Part shown: piece after piece, positions 56,337 to 64,000 of the stretch
How the letters are laid out: each line of letters begins with the position of its first letter
How positions within the stretch are numbered: the stretch's first letter is position 1
Origin: Trichodesmium erythraeum GBRTRLIN201
GTDB taxonomy: Bacteria > Cyanobacteriota > Cyanobacteriia > Cyanobacteriales > Microcoleaceae
Reading direction: 5' to 3'
Assembly (NCBI GenBank): GCA_018457135.1
Contig: JAGGDU010000171.1
Coordinates: forward strand, 9,815-73,814
DNA: 64,000 nucleotides
Position numbers and translations under genes: made by a program
Notes under the pieces: model-generated
The model's input: only the letters and a program-made list of their open reading frames with translations
Told to the model about the DNA's origin: nothing
Database searches by the model: none

Positions 56337-57959
56337 ATGAGCTATTGTATAAATCCTGCCTGTCCTCAACCTCAAAATTTAAATAGTGTTAATAAATGTA
56401 CTGCCTGTGGTTCACAGTTAATTTTGCGCGATCGCTATAAAATTATTAAACCTATTGGGAAAGGAGGTTTCGGAGTAACTTTTCTAGCCAAGGATATATC
56501 TTTGCCAGGAGCTCCCATTTGTGTAATTAAAGAACTACGGCCATCTAGTACAAAAGCAAGTGAATTAGAAATGGCTAGAAAACTATTTCAGCGAGAAGCA
56601 GAAACACTAGGAAAAATTGGCCATCATCCCCAAGTTCCCAGATTATTAGATTATTTTGAATGGAAGAAACGTTTTCATCTAGTTCAAGAATATGTAAGTG
56701 GTTTAACCTTAAAACAGGAGGTCAAAAAACAGGGAATATTTACTGAAGAACAAGGGAAAAAGTTTCTAATTGAAGTGTTGTCAGTCATAGATTATATACA
56801 CACTCAAGGAGTAATTCACCGAGATATTAAACCTACAAATATTATTCGGCGGAGTGAAGATGGTCATTTAGTTCTGATAGACTTTGGTGCTGTCAAAGAT
56901 CATGTGAACCAAACTTATATATCAGGTGGTACAGGAGAAACTGCTTTTACAAATATCTCTATAGGTACTTCAGGTTTTTCACCACCAGAACAAGTGCTTT
57001 TGCGACCTGTATATGCAAGTGATATATATGCTTTGGGAGTAACTACCATTTTCTTACTGACGGGAAAAACTCCAAATAATCTTGGTTATAATCAGGTTAA
57101 TGGCGAAATTCTCTGGCATTCTCAAGTTAATGTTAGTGATATGTTTAGGGAAATCTTGAAAAAAATGCTAGAAGTTTCTGTAGAAGATCGCTTCCAGTCA
57201 GCAGAAGAACTTTTAGCAGCTTTGAAGACAAAACAACCTGAGAAAAAACAGGTACAACCCAGACTAGATGATGCTGTTAAAACTATATTTAGAGATGAAA
57301 TTACAGTTTTTAATGACAATAAAGATAATTTTTCATCGATGTCTGCCAATATTAAAATTGCTCAAAAAATTCGGCAACGCAAATATGGTTTAGAAAAAAA
57401 CTCTACAAATCAAGTTCTACCTAATTCTGTGAAGACGAAGCCCAAACATATTGAAGGATATTTGACGGTAGTACCTCCAAAAAGCAAAGCAACTAATACA
57501 ACACAATTGGGTAATGAAACTCCTATAAAATGGACTGCGGCGACCTTGCGCAGTGCTTATATGAAAGGTAGAAGAGATTTTGCTGAGTGTAATTTAATTC
57601 GCTTGAATTTGTGCAATGCTAAGTTATCTGGAGCTAATTTTTATGGGGCAAATTTGGGTGGAGCTAATTTGCAAGGTGCAGATTTATCTGATTCTAATTT
57701 TGGTCATGCTAATTTAACTAATACTATCCTGAAAAATGCAACTCTGACTAAAGCTTATTTAAGTACAGCCAGTTTGGCAAATTCTAATTTGCAGAACGCA
57801 AATATGAAAAATACTTATTTGAGTGGCGCAAATTTAGGGGGTGCTAATTTGTATGGTGCTAATCTCACAAATGCAATAGTGAGCGATCGTCAACTTGAGA
57901 CAGCAAAAACTAATTGGTGGACGATTTTTCCTAATGGTAAAAGAGGTTCGATATTCTAA
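56337..57959 (+). CDS. zinc-ribbon serine/threonine kinase with pentapeptide repeats
   Basis: A 540-residue protein of a common cyanobacterial type. The N-terminal zinc ribbon has Cys4, Cys9, Cys21 and Cys24. The kinase domain (34-300) has the glycine loop GKGGFGVTF (41-49), Lys65, catalytic Asp163 (HRDIKPTN) and DFG Asp182. A linker of about 90 residues follows. The C-terminal ~115 residues are A(N/D)LxxAN-type pentapeptide repeats (GANLGGANLQGADLSDSNF), a right-handed beta-helix used for protein contact. It is soluble, with no membrane segment. Confidence 0.94.
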   Translation: MSYCINPACPQPQNLNSVNKCTACGSQLILRDRYKIIKPIGKGGFGVTFLAKDISLPGAPICVIKELRPSSTKASELEMARKLFQREAETLGKIGHHPQVPRLLDYFEWKKRFHLVQEYVSGLTLKQEVKKQGIFTEEQGKKFLIEVLSVIDYIHTQGVIHRDIKPTNIIRRSEDGHLVLIDFGAVKDHVNQTYISGGTGETAFTNISIGTSGFSPPEQVLLRPVYASDIYALGVTTIFLLTGKTPNNLGYNQVNGEILWHSQVNVSDMFREILKKMLEVSVEDRFQSAEELLAALKTKQPEKKQVQPRLDDAVKTIFRDEITVFNDNKDNFSSMSANIKIAQKIRQRKYGLEKNSTNQVLPNSVKTKPKHIEGYLTVVPPKSKATNTTQLGNETPIKWTAATLRSAYMKGRRDFAECNLIRLNLCNAKLSGANFYGANLGGANLQGADLSDSNFGHANLTNTILKNATLTKAYLSTASLANSNLQNANMKNTYLSGANLGGANLYGANLTNAIVSDRQLETAKTNWWTIFPNGKRGSIF

Positions 57960-58630
57960 AATAGAATTGATTATATAAGCTTACTCCCATAGACCTCTTT
58001 TAAATCAAAAAAAATTTAGGTATAATTGTAGTGAAAATATTGTCAAGGCACTTAGTAATCCTAAATATTATCTAAAATTATATGCTTTACTTAAAAAATA
58101 ACTCCAACTCCTATGACTTCAGCACAAGTGTCTTGGTGCTTCAGGCCTTAAATCAGTAGATTTTTTTTGACTTTGGGAACAAAATCATGAGAAACTTTCA
58201 GTGATTCTCTGATTTAATGATCAGAATATCTTTACTCTAGCCATTTTAGCTACCAAAGTTCTTCTGATTTATTTGGCCTCTTTTGTCTGATTAATAACAT
58301 GATTGAAGTTATCATAAATAACTATTAACTTTGGCCTCAATTAGATTGTCAGAAAAAATATTCTCTTTGAGAATTTAATGGTGATCAAGCTGATAGCATA
58401 AAATATTATCGCTTCATCGTCCCAAAGATTTCCTTGAAACTCTTCCGACGGCCAATAGTTGGTAGAAGTAGAACTAAATGCTTGTGGAAAAGAAGCTCAA
58501 AAGTAGCTCTTAATAAGCAATAACTAAGCTTAAGGGAAACCCTGAGAAGCAAGCACCTCTCGTTGTCTATACTTTTAACAGTGAGAGTGCCAAAATCTAA
58601 TAGTTGAATTTTAGGAATGACAGTATAGGC
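57960..58630. other. non-coding gap upstream of gatA
   Basis: No gene was recognised. Fragmented plus-strand hydrophobic pieces near 58200-58400 might be a decayed transposase, but I could not identify it. Confidence 0.4.
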
Positions 58631-60088
58631 ATGGCATCCATTAGCGATATCCATCAACAATTAATCAGTAAGCAACGCTCTGCTGTAGAAATTACCCAAG
58701 AAGCTCTCGAAAATATCAACCAATTGGAGCCGAAGTTAAAAAGCTTTATCTGTGTTACAGCAGAAAAGGCCATTGCTCAGGCCCGTCAGGTGGATGCAAA
58801 GATTGCTGCAGGAGAGAAAATTGGACTACTAACAGGGATTCCGATCGCTGTAAAGGATAATATATGTACTAGGGGTATCCCTACTACTTGTGGGTCTAAG
58901 ATTTTACAAAACTTTATTCCCCCTTATGAATCTACGGTAACTCAAAAACTTGTGGATGCTGGGGCAATAATTTTAGGCAAGACCAATTTAGATGAATTTG
59001 GTATGGGCAGTTCAACAGAAAATTCTGCCTATCAAGTCACGACTAACCCGTGGGATAACACTCGAGTTCCTGGTGGATCTTCGGGAGGGTCAGCAGCAGC
59101 AGTAGCATCGGCAGAATCTGTAGTAGCATTGGGTTCAGATACAGGTGGGTCGATTCGTCAACCAGCATCTTTTTGTGGAGTGGTAGGAATTAAGCCTACT
59201 TATGGTCTGGTTTCTCGCTATGGGTTAGTGGCTTATGCTTCTTCTATGGATCAAATAGGGCCGTTGAGTAGAACTGTGAAAGATTCTGCTATTTTATTGC
59301 AGGCGATCGCTGGTTATGACCCTAAAGATTCTACTAGTCTTAATGTCCCTGTCCCAGATTACACTAAAAACCTCACACCTAATTTAAGACCTAAAGGGCA
59401 AATTAGAATTGGTCTCATTCAAGAGACTTTTGGTGATGGTTTAGACTCATCTGTTCTTCAAGCTTTTACTAAGGCAGTGGAACTAATGCAGGAGTTGGGG
59501 GCAGAAATTCAGGTAATTTCTTGTCCTAGATTTAGTTACGGTTTACCTACTTATTATGTTATTGCTCCATCGGAGGCTTCGGCAAATTTAGCCCGCTATG
59601 ATGGGGTCAAATATGGTTTCCGTGCTAGTGAGTCGGAAAACCTCTTGAATATGTATGCTAAGACTCGTTCTGAAGGTTTTGGTTCAGAAGTTAAACGCCG
59701 AATTATGATTGGTACTTATGCTTTATCGGCTGGATATTATGATGCTTATTATCTGAAAGCTCAAAAAGTTCGGACTTTAATTAAGGAAGATTTTGATAAA
59801 GCTTTTGCTAAAGTAGATATTTTGGCTTGCCCCACTTCTCCAACTACAGCATTTAAGCTGGGTGAAAAAAGTGATAATCCACTGAGTATGTATTTGTCTG
59901 ACTTAATGACTATTCCAGTTAATTTGGCTGGTTTACCTGCTTTGAGTTTACCCTGTGGCTTTGATCAACAAGGGTTGCCTATTGGTATGCAATTGATAAG
60001 TAATGTTTTGAAAGAAGATTTACTATTTGAAGCAGCTTATGTTTATGAACAAGCTAATAATTGGTATAAATTCCAACCTCAGCTTTAA
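58631..60088 (+). CDS. gatA: aspartyl/glutamyl-tRNA amidotransferase subunit A
   Basis: A 485-residue amidase. GatCAB converts Glu-tRNA-Gln (and Asp-tRNA-Asn) to the amidated forms. Signature residues: Lys in PIAVKDNI (about 77), the Ser in [12 protein letters not shown] (about 154) and the serine nucleophile in [11 protein letters not shown] (about 177). The start is ATG 58631 ([11 protein letters not shown]); the frame is open for nine more codons only from a TTG. gatB and gatC are not nearby, as is usual in cyanobacteria. Confidence 0.96.
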   Translation: MASISDIHQQLISKQRSAVEITQEALENINQLEPKLKSFICVTAEKAIAQARQVDAKIAAGEKIGLLTGIPIAVKDNICTRGIPTTCGSKILQNFIPPYESTVTQKLVDAGAIILGKTNLDEFGMGSSTENSAYQVTTNPWDNTRVPGGSSGGSAAAVASAESVVALGSDTGGSIRQPASFCGVVGIKPTYGLVSRYGLVAYASSMDQIGPLSRTVKDSAILLQAIAGYDPKDSTSLNVPVPDYTKNLTPNLRPKGQIRIGLIQETFGDGLDSSVLQAFTKAVELMQELGAEIQVISCPRFSYGLPTYYVIAPSEASANLARYDGVKYGFRASESENLLNMYAKTRSEGFGSEVKRRIMIGTYALSAGYYDAYYLKAQKVRTLIKEDFDKAFAKVDILACPTSPTTAFKLGEKSDNPLSMYLSDLMTIPVNLAGLPALSLPCGFDQQGLPIGMQLISNVLKEDLLFEAAYVYEQANNWYKFQPQL

Positions 60089-61893
60089 AAATTTAGTTTT
60101 GAGTTTTGAGTTTTTATTGATTAGGTTTGAAGTGTTCATAATAGTGTGTTAGTTAATAGCTGCAATTGGAGCTTAGGAGTTAGGCACACGTTGGGAATAA
60201 TTAAGTAGTTGTGCTAAGTTAATTACACATCTATACTATACAAGTTAAATTATTTGCTATATTGTAAGATTAGGTAATTCGGGGTTTGCTCACAAAATGA
60301 AAGGATTTACCTAAATCTTACTAAGGGCTTTGTTTATTTGTATAAAAAATGTATAAGAAGTTGGTACGAGGATGTTGAAAATTGAGGATTTTCATTCAGC
60401 TATTAAAACTAGAAAAATTGAAAGAAAATTCTTCCAATCACATCCTCTTGCTCTTGAATTTTCATTTATCTGTGCCTCTGTGGGTCACTCAATTAGTTCA
60501 TATCTACCTGCCTCCTAACCTCACTCATGAAACTTATTCAGTAAGTCCTAATAAAATAGGTAAATAATTTTGCTGATGCACTCAACAATATTAACAAGTA
60601 TAAACAGGAATATACTAAGAGCTTCCATTTACATAATTTGTGAAAAATTAACAAAAAATACCTATAAGTTTTGATAGTTATATAATTTTTTTATCTCTCA
60701 AAATAATTTGCTTTGAAAGCAAGAAAATGAATGAAAAAAAGAAGTATTAATATTCTTTTTGCCGACTTATTGACTAGACTGACAATATAATAAAAATTTT
60801 TGAAGTTTCTCTAAAATATTAATAGTGAAAAACTGAGGCTGATAATTATTCTAATCTGGTATTAGCTGTGAAATTATTATGAATGGGGTAGAAGAATATA
60901 CAATATATTTTGTAATGGTACTTAATTAATTAAGGGGACATAATTTAATTATCAACTTTTGTTATTTAGATTATGAAGTTGGTCTGAAAGCGCTTTCGGT
61001 TGTTATAAGATAAGGATACGGGGGCAAGATGCCTGCAATACATGATTTTCACTATTACTTTATACATCATTTGCCCGATCGGATGTCTTAGTTGTTGGGA
61101 TAGTTACTATTATTACTATGGAAGTAGTCACTATTTCTGAAAGACTCATTCATAAAAGAACTAAACTTAAACTATTTATTAAAAACTTTTTTACTTGAGC
61201 GAAAATTAACATAATTAGTAGAGCGTTAATCGTGCAAAAAGGTTACTCTATTTGTGTTAATTCTTTAAATTTTATGAAGTTTTATAAAAAGTTTGCATTA
61301 ATTTACGGGAATTGTTGTTGCAGTGGCGTTTTCTAGATATAGAGGAAGGCTGCAAATGTTACTGATCAATAGTCTCAAAATAATAGTAATTAGCCCAAGT
61401 TATCAATGTTACAAAAAAAATTATGATGTCCAAGTCTAATAAAATATTAATAATTATTAGTAGGGTGAATCAAAATTTATTCAAACTAATTAGAGCTGCT
61501 TTTTTTTCAACTTAGTTTGTTTAGTCTATCAAGCTCACCTTGGTTAGGTTAGAGTTCTATTTGACTGCAAAAAATAAGCTCTTTTGACTTTAAAGTCTAT
61601 GTTCATTTTTCTGGCCAGGCCTTAGCTAATAGGAAACCCCGGGTATAAAGGTTGGGAAGTTATGGCTCAGTCCTTTATTTAGGAAGGGCTGTAATTTGAA
61701 AAAATATCTTCTTACTAAGGCGCGTTTTTTATGAATGCTTAAGTTTATGAGATACACTATGGAGAAAAAGTAGTCTAGTAATCTTGACAAAATAATTATC
61801 TTGTGATATAGTCGACAGACTGTATTAAAGGGGTTATTCAAAATAAATATAATACAACGACTATAAACAATCAATTAGGAGACTATACCTAAG
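60089..61893. other. 1.8 kb non-coding gap
   Basis: AT-rich with scattered short repeats such as GGGGGCAAGATGCCTGC at about 61020-61036, a word that recurs in related genomes. No tRNA, transposase or protein gene is supported. Confidence 0.45.
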
Positions 61894-62388
61894 ATGAGTT
61901 TACTAAATAAGGTATTTGAAGCTTACAATGGACATCGGGTTATGTTTTCACAACCTGAAGCAATAGCTGCAATTGCAGCGTCTGCAATTGCTTCAGATGG
62001 TTATCTTTTAGAACAAGAAACAGAGCTGGTTATAACACTTTTATCTCAAATGGAAGTATTTAAAGGCTATTCAGAAAAACAAATTACGAATATGCTTAAT
62101 AGGTTGTTAAGTACACTCAGCGTCAAAGGAATTAATAATGTAGTAGCGATAGCTAATGATTCACTACATCCGGAGTACAAAGAAGCAGTTTTTATGTTAG
62201 CTACTGAAATAATTTTAGTAGATGGGGTTTTATGTGGTAAAGAACAAGCGTTTTTAATTGATTTGTTTCAGGTATTGGAAATCTCTTCAGAAAGGGCTTC
62301 ACAAATTTTTACCTCTAAATCAGAGGCCTATCGGGTTACTAATAAGAAATCTAAAAACTATAGAATTAATCAAGGTTCTCTTAAGTAG
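61894..62388 (+). CDS. TerB-like tellurite-resistance family protein
   Basis: A 164-residue helical protein. The TerB-like fold is visible in EAIAAIAASAIASDGYLLEQE (about 23-43) and ATEIILVDGVLCGKEQAFL (about 109-127), with acidic clusters at the domain centre. Such proteins are mostly cytoplasmic stress-linked proteins that may bind metal; a tellurite role cannot be claimed. TTAGGAGAC upstream of ATG gives a good ribosome site. No other ter gene is near. Confidence 0.8.
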   Translation: MSLLNKVFEAYNGHRVMFSQPEAIAAIAASAIASDGYLLEQETELVITLLSQMEVFKGYSEKQITNMLNRLLSTLSVKGINNVVAIANDSLHPEYKEAVFMLATEIILVDGVLCGKEQAFLIDLFQVLEISSERASQIFTSKSEAYRVTNKKSKNYRINQGSLK

Positions 62389-62465
62389 ATGAGAATATAG
62401 TTTGATCATAAAATTACGAACATAGATATACTAGATAACTTAAGGATCATTTCTTATTGATTAAT

Positions 62466-63650
62466 TTATTTACATGAAATAATTTTTTCATAGGCTTGAA
62501 TGGTTTGTGTGGCGATCGCTTGCCAACTATAATTATTTTTCGCTAACTCTTGAGCATTCAAACCCCGGCGTTTTCTCTCTGCTTCATCCTGCAAAGCTAA
62601 TTTCATTAAAGCAGCCATGTCTTCTGTTTTGCAACCACCAACCCAACCTGCTTCTGCATTTGCTACATCTTGATAAATATAAACTTGGTCTGAAATCACT
62701 ACGGGGGTACCTGCTATCATAGCCTCTGCTACTGCAATACCAAAGTTTTCATAATAAGAAGGTAGTACAAATAAATCAGCAATTCTTAATAAACTTGTCT
62801 TTATTTCCCCTGTAACAAACCCCATTATTTTGGTAAACTTAGCAATAGGTGAAGCCTTTATTTGTGAGTAAATTTGTGCCTCATAATTAGGATCTTGAGG
62901 ATTTGCACCTGCTAAGATAAATTGAAAATCTACCCCTTGTGCTAACAATTTTTCTAAAGCAGGTAATAATAAATCTAGTCCTTTTTTTGGTTCAATGCGA
63001 GACATAAATAAAATTATGGGATGTTTCACTTCTACTCCTTGAGATCGGAGACTATTAACTAAATTTTCATCTTGAATATTCTCTAGAGTATTGACTCCAT
63101 TGGGAATTACTAAGTCTTTTGTAGATAAGCCAAATCTTTCGGAAACTTTTGCCTCTTGTGTTGTGGTAAAATGAAGGGCAGCAGCATGAGCAATATTCCG
63201 CTTTTCTAAGAGAGAAACATAAATTTTTTTGAGTTGTTTTTTCTTGCGTAGATCAGCGGGGTCTAAGGTTCCTAATGGTCTTAAAATATAGGGTAAGTTA
63301 TTGGTTCTAGCAACAGTTGCAGCTATGGTTGTTACTGGTGAAAAAAGAGCATGAATATGAGCTAAATCAAATTCAGTAGCGTGTTCATTTAACCATTGTA
63401 ATAATTGTAGAGAAAATTTATAACGACGAAACGGAGAACAAGGAAAATAACGAATTTGATAACCATTTTGTTTGACAGGTTTATTGATAGGAACATCTAA
63501 GGGTGGCTGACCAGTGTCTCCATTAGAATTTGTGGTGAGAATGGTAACATCTATGTTCTGAGTGGCAAGAGCGGTAGAAAGTCCTATAACCATTTGACTC
63601 GGACCGCCATAAACAAGAGATATAGATGGTAATATTTGTACTATTCGCAT
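62466..63650 (-). CDS. family 4 (GT-B) glycosyltransferase
   Basis: A 394-residue glycosyltransferase. The N-terminal glycosyltransferase 4-like domain starts MRIVQILPSISLVYGGPSQM; the C-terminal group 1 domain has FMSRIEPKKGLDLLLPALEKL (about 212-232) and the nucleotide-sugar binding motif FGIAVAEAMIAGTPVVIS, with an EX7E pattern. It likely adds a sugar to a polysaccharide or lipid carrier at the cytoplasmic membrane. The substrate is not known. An intergenic gap of 68 bases separates it from the next minus-strand gene. Confidence 0.93.
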   Translation of the reverse strand: MRIVQILPSISLVYGGPSQMVIGLSTALATQNIDVTILTTNSNGDTGQPPLDVPINKPVKQNGYQIRYFPCSPFRRYKFSLQLLQWLNEHATEFDLAHIHALFSPVTTIAATVARTNNLPYILRPLGTLDPADLRKKKQLKKIYVSLLEKRNIAHAAALHFTTTQEAKVSERFGLSTKDLVIPNGVNTLENIQDENLVNSLRSQGVEVKHPIILFMSRIEPKKGLDLLLPALEKLLAQGVDFQFILAGANPQDPNYEAQIYSQIKASPIAKFTKIMGFVTGEIKTSLLRIADLFVLPSYYENFGIAVAEAMIAGTPVVISDQVYIYQDVANAEAGWVGGCKTEDMAALMKLALQDEAERKRRGLNAQELAKNNYSWQAIATQTIQAYEKIISCK

Positions 63651-63718
63651 AACTTTGTCTGGTTTTTCTATATATATAAATGAAATGCTATATAAAACTG
63701 ATATAATTCCAGTGATAT

Positions 63719-64000
63719 CTACTCACTAAGTAGGGTGCACCTAGGGCCTCTGCCAGCTCTTGCGTTTTCTGATGCATAGCAGGCAATAACACTGAGAGCA
63801 TTACAAGCTCTGCGATCGCCCCGACGGCAAAAACGTCCTAGGTTCCTTGGGCCGCCACTTTGGTTAATTAGGGCTAAAAAATTACAGGCGCGAGTATTAT
63901 TTCGCTGTCGGCAATAATAGTTGATCTGAGCAATGCCTCCTTGAGTGGCAGTGTTAACTAAGTTGCAAGCTCGTGAATTTCCCTCCCCGCAAAGAATGCC
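63719..64000 (-). CDS. Cys-rich repeat protein, 3' end (N-terminus outside the window)
   Basis: The minus-strand frame is open from the window edge (64000) for 93 codons to a TAG at 63719-63721. It contains two to three repeats of a pattern with RACN followed by LxxI/V, GG and a Cys (RACNLVNTATQGG, RACNFLALINQSGGPRN, GRFCRRGDRRACNALS). The frame, codon use and repeated cysteines indicate a real gene rather than chance. It is cut at the 5' side. I do not recognise the family; the cysteines suggest an exported, disulfide-stabilised protein. Confidence 0.6.
   Translation of the reverse strand, partial: GILCGEGNSRACNLVNTATQGGIAQINYYCRQRNNTRACNFLALINQSGGPRNLGRFCRRGDRRACNALSVIACYASENARAGRGPRCTLLSE

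Noticed and set aside
60382-60567. 61-codon plus-strand frame downstream of gatA
   Set aside because: No ribosome site, no similarity, and composition like the surrounding non-coding DNA.

Overview
The window looks like a chromosome segment of a filamentous marine cyanobacterium of the Trichodesmium/Okeania type. This is inferred from the low G+C, the many HIP1 octamers (GCGATCGC), short tandem heptamer repeats, long non-coding gaps filled with decayed insertion sequences, and typical cyanobacterial genes (COP23 protein, kinase with pentapeptide repeats, CHRD and RTX proteins, glcE/glcF). No rRNA, tRNA, CRISPR array or intact prophage was seen.

Layout. Positions 1-10.6 kb (minus strand) carry three large secreted-type proteins: an RTX protein cut by the window edge, a subtilisin with VWD, cadherin-like and FG-GAP domains, and a CAP-domain protein with the same kind of FG-GAP tail. 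Decayed IS5-like transposases lie between or beside them. Positions 11.5-14.6 kb (minus) hold rimK, its partner zinc/aspartyl-type protease gene, and gcvT. Positions 14.6-24.7 kb are relic-rich: a squalene/phytoene synthase, a large Fe-S/EF-hand membrane protein and a secreted nuclease sit among remains of IS66-like, IS701, IS1, IS4 and other transposases. Positions 24.8-31.5 kb (plus) hold a sodium:solute symporter, then a run of COP23 protein, two trypsin-like proteases and a Ser/Thr kinase. Positions 31.8-41 kb hold an S9 peptidase, a methyltransferase, and the glycolate dehydrogenase genes glcE and glcF, which are separated by an opposing CHRD-RTX gene. A WG-repeat lipoprotein follows.

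The most interesting locus is 42.8-48.7 kb (plus). It encodes a caspase-like protease, a protein with a degenerate (inactive) STAND-type NTPase core, a MoxR AAA+ ATPase and an 841-residue membrane protein with a vWA-like middle. The caspase C-terminus and the STAND-like protein N-terminus share a ~43-residue module (22 of 43 identical by my hand alignment). This fits an effector-associated adaptor pair that joins a protease effector to an NTP-dependent switch. The last three genes overlap or nearly overlap and are probably one operon. I read it as an NTP-dependent biological conflict (programmed cell death or anti-phage) system.

The rest (48.7-64 kb) is mostly housekeeping: type II NADH dehydrogenase, pheT, a zinc-ribbon/kinase/pentapeptide protein, gatA, a TerB-like protein, a family 4 glycosyltransferase, and the 3' end of a Cys-rich repeat protein. 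Long gaps separate these genes.
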